64,000 nucleotides of DNA from Siphonodentalium dalli (lineage: Eukaryota; Mollusca; Scaphopoda; Gadilida; Siphonodentaliidae), in contig CP136062.1 in NCBI GenBank assembly GCA_032622095.1, positions 159,830,875 through 159,894,874 of the forward strand, in the 5' to 3' direction. This document shows, piece after piece, positions 38,070-49,149 of this stretch; within the stretch, counting starts at the first letter, position 1; every line of letters begins with the position of its first letter. The position numbers and the translations under genes are program-made. The notes beneath the pieces are model-generated. The model did not search any database and had not been told where the DNA came from. It was given only the letters and a program-made list of their open reading frames with translations.

Positions 38070-38853
38070 AGTCCCAAAAATAAGGTTTTAATCGAATTTA
38101 TAAATCGGTATACTGGCTTATATTAGTATGTGACCGTGCTATTTTATATACCAAATCAGTATATGCCTTTATTAGATGCTACACATGTATACTAACTAAG
38201 TTATTATACCTAACTCACTAATATACATTTTATAGCTGCATTATCATTTCATTCCGCGTACTTGGTCCATTTCATTCCATTCCGCGCTATTCCGTTCTTT
38301 ACACTTCCCGTCCCCAGTCACATACCTGTTCTGTATTTTGCTATTTCCTATTTCTATCTACGCCCAATCTCTTACCCGCTTAAGTCTTCCTCTGTCTAGT
38401 TCATCGCCCAATCTGAGATCTAACTGTCGGACACTAAGGTGTCTTAGCCAATCACAGGGTCCTTTTTCTCGTTGGACATCTCTCGATTGATGTTGGATGT
38501 TCGATGTTGTGATGTTGCTGTCAAGCTGTCTGTATAGATGTATGTGATGTCATCCATGTGTCTTGTGATGTTTGGATTGTGTTCCGTTTAGTATTGCATG
38601 ATGATGAGTATCGAATAAATGCATGATGAAGACTTTTAAAGGTAGGCTCAGCTTTCTATAGACCCTGCCAGATGTTAAGACTCAGAGCCCATAAATGTTT
38701 GTGATAGCGACATGGTTCATTTAAGACCCAGAGCCCATAAATGTTTGTGATAGCGACATGGTTCATTTAAGACCCACCCCTGTGCTCTACCACAGGTATA
38801 CCATTAGTCATTACTGATTTATAAATTTGATTAAAAACCTTATTTTTGGGACT
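38070..38853. mobile_element. TIR element, AGTCCCAAAAATAAGG ends, 784 bp
   Basis: AAGTCCCAAAAATAAGGTTT-TAATCGAATTTATAAATCGG faces CTGATTTATAAATTTGATTA-AAAACCTTATTTTTGGGACT: arms of about 60 bp. The interior has no coding frame; a 46-bp unit (CCCATAAATGTTTGTGATAG ...) is duplicated in tandem at 38686-38775. The TSD is unclear. Confidence 0.8.
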
Positions 38854-39227
38854 ATATGATATATGTATATCATTGATGTCCAGTAACTGTTCTCTCGGCT
38901 ACTACGAAGATAACACCTACTAGTACATGTAAGGACTCTCTCACTTCTCTCTCATTTATACAATTACAATATTAGTGTTTTCCGTATCTTGTGGAATCGC
39001 AACATACAAATTCAAATACAGCCACCATGACTCACACGTACTGATTCGACATTTTGTTTTTGATTTACAATTGAATTGTATTTAATTTCAACTGTAAACT
39101 GATAATCCTTGAAAATGTAAGTCTCATCGAAATTTAGTATGTCGAATGGAATTTCCAAATAATTACATTTCAAATGTTGAAATGAATAATATGTGTACGT
39201 ACTTACTGTGTCTTTGTAAATGATTAC

Positions 39228-39340
39228 CTGGTACGTCGAATATTTTCAAAGTTTGTCAACCTCTGCCGGATGAGTAATTTTGTTTCCGCCGTTCTTGATG
39301 CGGAAGTCGACAAACATATTACCATACAAAACCACTATAA
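39228..39340 (-). other. CTNNA: candidate non-coding first exon of alpha-catenin
   Basis: On the minus strand the segment ends ACGTACCAG|GTAATC, a good donor, and has a higher G+C content than its surroundings. It contains no long open frame, as expected for a 5' UTR exon. Its place 3.5 kb upstream of the coding start, before the divergent intergenic region, fits a first exon; the 5' limit is a guess. No transcript evidence is available here. Confidence 0.4.
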
Positions 39341-41140
39341 ACACACAATTTTCATACAACAAGTTTGCTCAAGAAACATTAGATATGTTCAATAACTTGC
39401 ATCTTAATTAATCCGCACAATTTTATGACGATTGCATGCTTCCATTTGCATAAATAATATAAAGAATGCATGGAATGTCAGGGGCAAATCCACAGGATTG
39501 AACGGCGCCATTTTATTTATACAAAATTTACAAATCTGGATGTGGATCGCAAAAACGTATTATAACCGGACCACAGCAGGTGCGCGTTAACGTGCAAGCT
39601 CTTCCAGCGTCGTCGCCTATCGAGGACATGAAGTTAATTTTTGACAAGGATTGTGTTTCTCTTCGCAGAAATTCAATTTCTCGTTTAAAAAAGTCTATTC
39701 CATCTCATATATTGCATGAAATTAATCTTGTACGTTTTCACTACATTCTGTAACAGTGTTGTAGTTGTAAGTGTTACAATAATATCAGTATAAAATTATT
39801 TAAGCATTATCGTTGGTGGATTTAGACATCCCTGCACATCTATATTTTTCCTGCACTAGGCATTGTGTTATAGTGTTACAAGTGTTACAATAATATTTAA
39901 TTTAAGTATAACCATTATCTTAGGTATAAGTAAGTACATCCCCTAATAGTCCAGGAGATCGACCCCAAGAAATAACAAATGTTGCTCATTTTGACGGACA
40001 AGTGCTATCCAGTCTATTTTTGTAGTAAAATATATGTAGATTACGAAAATCCATGATAGCAGTGGTGAATTTGTAGCTTAATTGGCGAAAAACATGTTTT
40101 TATTGACCTACCCGACGACCGAAAATAGAAGAATTTTCCGGCGACGTCATAGTACTACTAGTATTCAGAGAGCTAATATTGGTACCCTTGCACCCCTTGG
40201 GACTTAACTTCTCCCCACTCATTTTGTTCCTTAATATGTCCTTCAACTTTTAAGCAATGTTAACAAGAAAAAAAAGTGGCCATATAGACTCCAGACAAAA
40301 TGGCGTCCATCATGGCCGCTGTTTTTCAGACCAGACTCTAAGTCAGTTTTATGCAAATTATAGCGGTAAAAATCTTGTAAAATGTATATATTTTCGTGAA
40401 GGTAAGACATAATGTCACTTTTTTGGGGCAAAATTGAAACTCACCATCCAAGATGGCCACCAAAATGGCCGCCAGAAGTTTAAAATATTACTTTTTTTTA
40501 CAAATATCTTCTAGATCGATTCATGCTGTTTGGAACTGGTTGAGTAATGTGACTTTATTTTGTATTTTTTATATTAACTGATCATTGGGGCAATTTAATA
40601 TGCACTTTTTGGGGTCCTAACCCCTTCCGTTCCCTCAAAAATACGAATTTACAGAATGCGTATAAAATTTCACACAAAAACATCACAATTGGGATTCTAG
40701 TCATATTTTAACAAGAAATGAACATAACTTTGTAATGTAAGTGATGCACATGATTACCTATGAATATTCCAACTCAATGGACCCACAATTCTTACTTTGG
40801 CTCAAAATGGCTGCCAAAATGGCCGCCAAAATATGGAAAATGGTAAATATTGCCCCAGCATGTCCTGCAATCGATTACAAGTTGTGGATGATGTACAAAA
40901 TTGGCTATTCTGCCTTCTATACATTGAATACTAACATGTCTGATGTACCATGGTTAGTTGTTACTATTGTCACAACTGACATCACCAAAAATATTGGACT
41001 TTTCTCTCAAAAACTTGACTTAAATATCGGCAAAAATTAACATTTCATGTTTGGACTATTTTTTCAATTAAAATGTAACTATCTTTGGGTTGAAAGGTGT
41101 TTATTGTTTTGGTGTATCTTAAATGTGTCACACTGTGGTA
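39341..41140. other. divergent intergenic region (left part), AAGATGGCCGCC-type repeats
   Basis: No gene seen. 39500-39620 is relatively rich in G+C and may belong to the alpha-catenin promoter. From 40250 on, words such as AAGATGGCCACCAAAATGGC and AAAATGGCTGCCAAAATGGC recur; the same phrase occurs at 44060 and at 61370-61710. It is a dispersed repeat of unknown class. Confidence 0.5.
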
Positions 41141-41144
41141 TTTA

Positions 41145-41900
41145 TAGACCAAATTGTTCGCCCGATTTTGACAGAACTGTATACTCTCATTAAGTAGACA
41201 TGGATAAACTTTTTATATGCAGCCTGTGTCAGGGAGGACGAAGTTATATAGGAGTGGGTGTAACATAGTGTGTCATGTTGACGTATTTCTTGATATATAA
41301 TGCTATGCTAATTATGGTCTGAAATGACTAAGATCGAGATTTCTGGTGACCATTCAACGTTTGATACCATTTGATGTCCCGATGGGTATATTCTTGGAGT
41401 TCTGACATGTCACGAAGCTTCGGTACATGTCACGAAGCTTCAGTACATAGGATGGAAAACCGCCACAGATTAGGGGTTAATGATGCAAGGTCACATTTTT
41501 CGCCAGATTTCGACAGAACTGTATACTTTCTTTAAGTAGACATGGATAAACGTCTTGTATGTAGCACTGTGTCAGTTATATAGGGTGGGTGTAATATAGT
41601 GTGTCATTTTGACATAATTACACCATGGATTAATATATATTACTATGATAGTTACGATCTGAAATGACTGATATCGAAGTTTATGATGACCATTCAACGT
41701 TTGATGCCATTTGACGGTACGTGTCACGAAGCTTCGGTAAATTGGATGAAAAATCGCCACAGATTTGGGGTTAACGATGCGAGGTCACATTTTTCACCAG
41801 ATTTTGACGGAACTGTATAGTCTCATTAAGTAGACATCGATAATCTTCTTACATGTAGCCCTGTGTCAGAGATGGAGCAGTTATATAGGGGTGGGTGTAG
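41145..41900. repeat. long tandem repeat, about 300-340-bp unit, 2.3 copies
   Basis: GACAGAACTGTATACT ... TTAAGTAGACATGGATAAAC ... GACCATTCAACGTTTGAT ... GTCACGAAGCTTCGGT ... CGCCACAGATT-GGGGTTAA recurs starting at about 41165, 41510 and 41805 (the last partial). Diverged by several percent. No coding frame. Confidence 0.85.
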
Positions 41901-41929
41901 TATTTTTGGAAAAAAGTTCAAAAATGCAC

Positions 41930-42382
41930 GAATTTCTTTTCACAGGAAATTTTGTCTCGCCCTACTTAAGACGTTGCCATAGTCATTTGCCACATTTTCC
42001 CAAATTTTCCCGACCGAGCAGAGCGGGAATTTCTATTTGACCCACTTTTGGGGGGTCGACCCAAAAACTTTTCGGCCCAAAAAGTTCGGGCCAGGTGGCC
42101 ATTTTTTAATATGTGACAGTTTGCCACATTTTCCGAAATTTTGCCGACCGAGCAGAGCGAAAACTGGGATTCGACCCACTTTTTCGGACTCGACCCAAAA
42201 TTTTTTCGGCCCAAAATATTTGGCCGAGGTGGCCATTTATGACCCCGCACTTGTTTCGGCCAATTTCCGTTCATTTTCGGACTTTGCCTAATTTAAAAAA
42301 AAAAAAAATTCACAGGAAATTTTGTCTCGCCCTACTTAAGACGTTGCCATAGTCATTTGCCACATTTTCCCAAATTTTGTGA
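41930..42382. repeat. 72-bp direct repeats enclosing two CGACCGAGCAGAGCG units
   Basis: TTTTCACAGGAAATTTTGTC ... CACATTTTCCCAAATTTT is identical at about 41938-42009 and 42308-42379. Between them are two units of about 120 bp containing CCGACCGAGCAGAGCG, CGACCCACTTTT and TTCGGCCCAAAA. The identical outer repeats suggest a recent duplication. The overlapping open frames are by-products. Confidence 0.8.
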
Positions 42383-42479
42383 ATAAGGAATAAGTAACGA
42401 AATTCACGCTGCTGTTGTTAGCCCATCTCCCATGTACAGGGACTAACGTTAACACCCACCCACATGCATGTATTAGATA

Positions 42480-43330
42480 TGGATATATGTGCATCATTGT
42501 TTAATTTGATGTAGGCATAGATATTTGCCAATGTGGCTTCATAAAAAATAACTCAAATATTCTTGCTTTAACTGATGTATTAGAAAAAATAACTCAAGCT
42601 TTAGTTTTTGATGACTTTAATGACAGAAAATTTGGTGACTTCTGGAGAAAGCTTTCTGCAGGGAACAAATCCAGCGGCATGGCTAATTCTGTAGGAGGCG
42701 TATCTAATGAGACATCAATCACTGATATGTGGTTCGATCATTTCAGCAATTTACTTGGATGCAAAGAGCGCACGGGCTCTTCAATTTCGGAACCGATAAC
42801 TCCAATGGTTGATGCAGAAATACTGGATATACATGTATGTAATGACGACGTTCAGTGCGCGATCAACAAACTAGCCCAATGGAAAGCATGTGGAGCGGAT
42901 GGTGTGAGTCCCATCACTTGAAGGTGTGTCATGCGGGTGTGTGCAAATGTCTAACCACTCTATTTAATGCTATGATCACCTACGAACATCTACCACCAGA
43001 CTTGTTAGAAGTGACAATGGTTTATATATGGTGAAAAATAGACCAGGTAACATTTCCGACAAGGATAACTACAGACCTATCGCAAAGTCCTTATTTATTC
43101 AATGTATACAGCAACGAAATGCGTAACAAATTGAACAATTCTAAAAATAGGGTGTAATATTGGTTCAACAACTCTGAACCACCTGTATTATGCTGATGAC
43201 ATGCGCATGCTGATGACATGTGCGTATTAACCCCATCATTGATGGGTCTCAGGATTCTCCTTGATATATGTGAGTCTGAAGCTGCTAGAATAGACTTTAA
43301 TAGTTTATAATGCTTCTAAAACAGTTGCCA
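42480..43330 (+). pseudogene. broken non-LTR retrotransposon, reverse-transcriptase region, left part
   Basis: Frames resembling a LINE polyprotein: FGDFWRKLSAGNKSSG and INKLAQWKACGADGVSP (typical text before the RT domain), then, after a stop, LPPDLLEVTMVY and, in another frame, VKNRPGNISDKDNYRPIA. A catalytic-type YADDM follows at about 43188. Only about 100 nt separate RPIA from YADD where well over 300 are expected, so part of the catalytic domain is deleted; there are also stops and frameshifts. A 17-bp block covering the ADDM codons is duplicated. Non-functional. The LINE clade is not determined. Confidence 0.8.
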
Positions 43331-45556
43331 CCAGGGGGGCGGGGTAGTAAAAAATTAGTAGGAAGGTATGCCGGGGTGGTGGGTGGCCCCAGGGGCGGGG
43401 GCGCGTTTTTTACACCCTCGTGCAAATTTTTTACTAAAGACCTTTTATGCCCTTATATGACATTTGTAACAGTTTAAAACATATTATAATAATTTATAAC
43501 TGCAAAAATACCATATTTATGTTACTGTGACCTCATATGGGCCTTAGTAGAGATGACATTGAGCTATATGGCATGTTGCATATGGGGCGGTGGGTTGAAA
43601 AATAAATTCCTTCCCGACACCCTTCGGAAAGTAGATTCGAGAAATGAAAACTGAAATAAATAAACTTGTCTTGATAACTAAAGCCAAGATCATTGTGGGC
43701 ATGGAAAAAGAGCGAGCAACTGTCTCAAACATTAATGTGACTATCAATGGCTAGAATATAACTGTCACCACACTGTTCATCAGTGCATCAAGCCAATCAG
43801 TGAAATATTTACATGCCTATCAACTCATATGATCTGTTACTCTCACAACCAGGGGGGGGGGGTGAAAAAAACATTTGTATCAAAGCCACCAACAAGCAAT
43901 TTTTTCCGCAACTAAAAACCAAATTTCCTGCTTGTTTTTTAGTGTTTTGGCAATGAGTTGGGCTTCAAACCCATTTTGAATGAGATAAATAATGTAATTA
44001 TAACTGTAAACTGACTGCAGGCAGTTATCGTGTTGTATTTTGTTGCAAATTTTGAAATCCAAGATGGCCGCCGGCAGCCATGTTTTTTTGGCCGAATGAC
44101 CTCAAAATGACTCATTCCTATTTACATGTCCATGTTAACATCCATGATAGTATGCACAGAAATTCATATATACAGCTGTTAACATTGAATTCCCCCCCCC
44201 CCGCAAATCTCTGTTTTAGTGTTAAAAGGGGGGGGGGTGTCAAAAAATGGTCGGAAAAACTGCCGAAAACGGAAAACAATTTGGTGGTGGGGGTGGGTGG
44301 GTACAAAAAATGATCGAAAGGGAAAAAATGCCATACGTGCCTGAATTTTTTTTCCGACCCCCCCCCCCCCCCCCCCTGTCACAACACCTAAAATATCTAA
44401 GTCTGGCATAGTGACTGTTTGTCATTTATTATAACAGAGGTTGCTCCAGTAGACTAACAAAAGTGTTAAGGCATAATGCTAGATAATGGGCTGGTTGACA
44501 GACTAATCGGGAAATGGTTAGAAATAATGGAATTGTGTGTATCCTGTACATTGACCTAAGTTTGCATATATAAGTAAACTTGTCCTGATGTAACTAATGC
44601 CTAGATCATTTTGTGCATGTAAAAAGAGCGGGTAACTGTCTCAAACATTAATGTGACTATATCAATGGGTAGAAAATATCTGTCATCAGTGCATCAAGCC
44701 AATCAGTGAATTATTTGCATGTCATCAGATGATCTCTCACAAGACCAAACGTATCCAAGTCTGGTATAGTGCTGTGACTGCTTGTCATCAATATATGTAT
44801 GATTTGTCCGGGTTTTTCTCTCAGACCCCTGGACCGAGTTCAACCAAATTCGGTGTGGTGACTCTGGGTACCCTGGCGGATGTTCTAATGGTGTTAGTTT
44901 TTCAATAAAAATTGGTTTTGTTAAATTGAGCAAGGAATTCAATCTTTACAAAAATATTAAAACAATATATATATATATCAAAATGTTTCAATGACCAAAT
45001 GTGTTTGAAGCGCATAAAGGGGCCGCCGCTAAACGAAGGCTCTGTCTCAGATCAAAATGTTTGCGAAGTCCCACAAATTATTTTTATCTATCTATCTATT
45101 AAGGGAGCCTGTTTCAGCTAGTTTAGTATAATAGAAGTAAGTTGCTCCAGTCGACTAATATAAGTGGTATGGAATAGGTTAGATAATGGGCTGATTGACA
45201 GATTAATCAGGAAATAGTTAGAAATTATGATTTTTTTTGTATTCTGCACAATGACCTAGGTTTACAGATGATCAGCAATTTATAAAAAAAAAAAATTCAA
45301 TTAAAACAGCTTCTGAAACAGGTTAAACTGTTATTTGAACTAACTGAGATAAATCCCAGTCACATGAGTGATATCAGTAGAGTTTTATGTGATTTTAGAC
45401 CAATTTTAGTTAAATTTGGGGGGTGGGTGTCAAAATATTGGGACTAAAAAAAAAAGAAGCAGGTTTGGGGGTGCATGGTGGGTCCCCGAAAAAGCCAATT
45501 GCCAAAAAATGGCATACCTTCCTGCCAATTTTTTACTAGCCCCCCCCCCCCCCCAT
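43331..45556. mobile_element. 2.2-kb G-run-ended TIR element inserted in the retrotransposon
   Basis: Left end CCAGGGGGGCGGGGTAGTAA-AAAATTAGTAGGAAGGTATGCC; the right end inverted reads GGGGGGCTAGTAAAAAATTG-GCAGGAAGGTATGCC. GTTGCCA flanks both sides (43324-43330, 45557-45563). The interior includes a two-copy direct repeat (about 43620-43845 and 44560-44790) and a nested element at 43850-44378. No transposase frame. Confidence 0.8.
43850..44378. mobile_element. 529-bp CAGGGGGG-ended hAT-like element, nested
   Basis: CAGGGGGGGGGGG ... CCCCCCCCCCCCTG flanked by TCACAAC on both sides (43843-43849, 44379-44385). The second copy of the surrounding direct repeat (44560-44790) lacks it, giving a paralogous empty site at about 44738. 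Long G and C runs inside (44194-44237, 44358-44376). Confidence 0.8.
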
Positions 45557-46010
45557 GTTGCCATGGCATTTATTCCTAAGATCATGCCCATTAGATCTTT
45601 TCCGAAACTATTCCTTAGTGGCAAGGAACTCACATTTGTAAATTCTTGTAAATATATCGGACATGTTCTTACTGATGACCTTTCAAATGATGGAGATATT
45701 GAACGACAATACCGAGCTATCTGTATACGGTCTAATATGATAATTAGGAAATTTTATAAATGTTCTAACCAAGTCAAAATGATTTTATTTCAGCATTATA
45801 TTTCCCCGTTTATATACTGTGCCCATCTTTGGGTACAATTCACCAAACGCTGTTTCAATAAATTCACTGTGTGTTATAATAATGCGTATAGGATGTTAAT
45901 GGGTTATGAAAGAAGATGTAGTGCGAGTGGTATGTTTGTCAATGATCGAATGCTGTCGCTAGGGATGTTGAGAGAAAGTGTGTTTTCAGTTTTGTGAGAG
46001 AATGAAAGAT
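45557..46010 (+). pseudogene. broken non-LTR retrotransposon, right part after the insertion
   Basis: An open frame from about 45560 reads FIPKIMPIRSFPKLFLSGKE, then FVNSCKYIGHVLTDDLSNDG, RQYRAICIRSNMIIRKF and HYISPFIYCAHLWVQF, matching the thumb-side region after the YADD motif in non-LTR reverse transcriptases. It continues the remnant at 42480-43330, from which it is separated by the 2.2-kb insertion. The upstream 40-50 codons of the same frame (from 45416) lie in the inserted G-rich element and are not part of this protein. Confidence 0.8.
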
Positions 46011-46225
46011 ATGAACAATTCAATAAATTATGCTTACTATTTTGTTATTATCAAAACATGAATTTATGATATCACAAATTGGAATTAGTGATCGACATCT
46101 TAAAATCATTTTGTGATATCATAAACTATTTAATGATATCATATTCGATTTTGTGATATCATATATTAATTTTAAATATTAAGGTAATAAATAAAAGAAC
46201 GTCGCCCCGTCAGCATGTGCATGGT

Positions 46226-48860
46226 TAGTCCAACAAATTAGACGATTCGGAGTAAGGCCTATTTTAATATTTTGACATTTATGTGGCCTTACTCCCTCAT
46301 CGTCCAACCATGGGCGTGAAAAATAGGAACGCTGCGAAGCCACTTATTTTACATGGCAAGGGCATGCCCCTTTAACTTACACTGTTCACGTCCAATGACA
46401 CAAATAAAACCATAAATAAAAAACACATACCTGTTGTTGGAATGTTTAGTATCATGACTGAACTAACTAGAATATTTTTTGTCACTATTAATCCATTAAA
46501 ATTTGATCAGAATACACACGTCAGAAATATCAACATCGTCTGCGTGAGGATTTACGCGCGGTATTGAGATTACGCGCATGCGTAAAGGAACAGAAATCAT
46601 GGAAAAATTTTAGGCCACACCAAACTTATTTCGCAGTTTCATTGTTCCAGACCACGTAGGAGCAGGCTGATTTTTATAGACATTATTGGATCTATATCCT
46701 TATAATTTTTCGGAGTGAATGATTTTTGTTCACATCTATATATTAAGTATATATGTAATAAGCGCTAGATAAAAACGCTAACTGGCTGTCAAGCCACATA
46801 CAGTACAAAAACGCAAGGAAAGCTATAGTGGATGGGTGTCAAGTAGGCCTTCAGTTTCAACAATTGGAAAGTTTGTGCCTAACATGTTGAATTTGTTTTG
46901 ATATGCGAGTATTACTGTGGTCATATATATAATGTGAAATTTGTAGTGATAAATCGAGATATATATGAACACACACATTATATAGCATCGTCGTCGAAAT
47001 TGCTAGAAGTTTCATGTAGCAGACGTCTAAACGCAATTTTGGGCGCAATTTGTTACCGGATGGGAATATATTCGCTGCCACGTGGTCTTGTATTTTATAC
47101 ATATAAAAACGAGCTTCGCTTTGATAATTGAGAATGACACAGCTACGAAAATGCATATATGTATACGAGTTCAATTATTCTATATAATTTGTAGCCGCCA
47201 GTGCCCGCCACACAGATGTGATATTTGTAAGCTCTGTGTGCGCACAGGTACGATTTTAGTCGAGCGACTGAATATGATTGGCTACCTCCAATAAATAGTA
47301 CGACTCGATCGTAGAAAATCAAAATTATTCGATTCTTTGCGAGGCCGATCGTGCGTCAAAATGTCCTGCGATTTTCCACCGCACAAGTTACGATTTTACC
47401 TATATATAGCCTACAATATAGGCTTAACCGGTGCCCGATATTTGTCGTACAATATATATCGCATCGTACGCGTGTGCGGCGCGCTAAGGCATGTTTAGGT
47501 TTTCCGTATCAATAATAATATTATAATTATATGTAGGCTGGTCTATTGCCAATTGTGTAATTTCCAATTTAACACAGTCAGGCAACTATTTTCGGTACGG
47601 TAGCGTATGTACAGGTACATACTTCAATTTATCTCCAAGTTTTACAATATACGTTTAAACACGTACACATATTCGCCGTATTAATGACCATATATTCTTT
47701 TAAACATATAATAGGATGACCATACTTACCATTAATACTGTAGAAAACATTATCACAACTGTTTATTTGAACGTTGATTTACCGTTTTCTCATTTTACTG
47801 GAAAAAGCGGTAATAATCGGTAACCATCGTAAGTTCGTAACGGCAGGTTTTTTTCTCGATGTCGATTATAAACAGGCAAACGAAAATATAGTCGAAGTGC
47901 CGTTTCAGTTAATCTGTTTATCACTAGAAATGTGTTGGTTTTATGCCAAAATATCGAACATAGACCTATATAATCCGGCTTTTGGTGACAATTTGGTCAT
48001 AGTTTTCGACTTGTGAACATTTCATGGGGCAGGTGGTCGTTGAATTCATCGATTACAACTGATTTACTTACACGAAAATCCACAGGAATACGAATATAAT
48101 CCACATAAGTGACTAATAATAATAACTATTACCCACGCATATCATACTCTCGTCGAATCTTGACATACCGGAAAGCTTGAAAGACCAAGCATCCGGTTAA
48201 CCGGTTAATCAATTTGAATTTCAAAACTAATAAAATAATTTCCATATCCCTTCAAATATTGTTTACTTAAGAAAAGGCATCTTTATTTTTGGTACAAAAA
48301 TATCAATGGTATAATTTTGATAAGAACACTTCTATGATGAAAATGTCAACAAAACCGGACGAACAGACCCTTATTATTGTTATTTATCAAACAAACAACA
48401 TTTGGCGCTAATGTGCTATCTATAAATGCCAACAAATTGACCCAGTTGATATTTCCATATCTGCACGGCATATATTGATTTTCACGAGTAATCAATTTGT
48501 GTGGCCTTTATTTTAGAAGCGTGACGTCATCATTATCGTCTGTATTTGAAAATGGTGATATGTTTTCGACTCCGAGATTAAACTAACAAATCTGTAATTA
48601 TGACAACGTTTATATCACAATCTATGTTTGAACATAAAGAATACTATCTCCGCTACAGGTAAGACTCATGTATTTGTAGAAAATTTCAGATAGAATGGTA
48701 TTTTGAAGGGGTTATATCGGTGGTCACTGGTGTTGACCTGCTTCAAAATTTGTGCAATCTTGGTTTTCAGCTGTTTTATTAGACTAGAAGGAGTAATACA
48801 ATCGTAAATGTCCAAATATAAAAATATGTATTAATCCGAATAGTCTAATTTGTTGGACTA
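46226..48860. mobile_element. 2635-bp TIR element, TAGTCCAAC ends, perfect 9-bp TSD
   Basis: TAGTCCAACAAATTAGAC ... GTCTAATTTGTTGGACTA flanked by GTGCATGGT on both sides (46217-46225, 48861-48869). The terminal repeats run about 65 bp with changes, and each end is itself partly palindromic. The longest internal frames (47774-48016, 46898-47131) are not recognisable as transposase. Long TIRs and 9-bp TSDs fit Mutator-like elements. It ends 171 bp before the EXOC2 start codon. Confidence 0.85.
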
Positions 48861-49031
48861 GTGCATGGTAAAACTATTCCTGTCGTAAAGCTGATTAATT
48901 TCCGTTTCGTTGAGTTCGAGTTTTTAGTCAAGTTTTGCGAAGGGAGATAATCCGGAAAAAAATGGGCGTTGGAAAGAAACTCAGCTCAACCAAGTTTTAT
49001 TTGACACTGACAGCAGTTTAGAGTAATACTG
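48861..49031 (+). promoter_or_regulatory. EXOC2: EXOC2 upstream region and probable 5' UTR
   Basis: These 171 bp between the transposon end and the EXOC2 ATG must hold the end of the leader. No splice acceptor is convincing before the ATG, so transcription may start here or inside the element. No TATA box is obvious. A TGACGTCA-like word (GTGACGTCAT, about 48520) lies within the element. Confidence 0.35.
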
Positions 49032-49149
49032 ATGCCACCCAGGGGATCACCTGCTCTTGTAACGGGCGTTTCCCCAAAGGAGGGACCCCCGGGAACTAGG
49101 ATAACAATCCGAGGAGAGAATCTCGGACGAGATGTTTCAGATCTCATCG
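49032..49149 (+). CDS. EXOC2: EXOC2 coding exon 1 (residues 1-40), start of TIG domain
   Basis: The ATG opens [20 protein letters not shown], then [19 protein letters not shown], closely matching the Sec5 N-terminus with no length change, which supports this start. The donor is ATCG|GTAATA, phase 1. The exon is far richer in G+C than the surrounding introns. Confidence 0.94.

Noticed and set aside
45416-45997. 193-codon open frame taken as one protein
   Set aside because: Its first 45-50 codons come from a G-rich transposon end and only the rest is retrotransposon-like; the frame is an accidental join.
48505-48530. CRE-like GTGACGTCAT as an EXOC2 promoter element
   Set aside because: A single 8-bp match inside a transposon; no position or conservation evidence.
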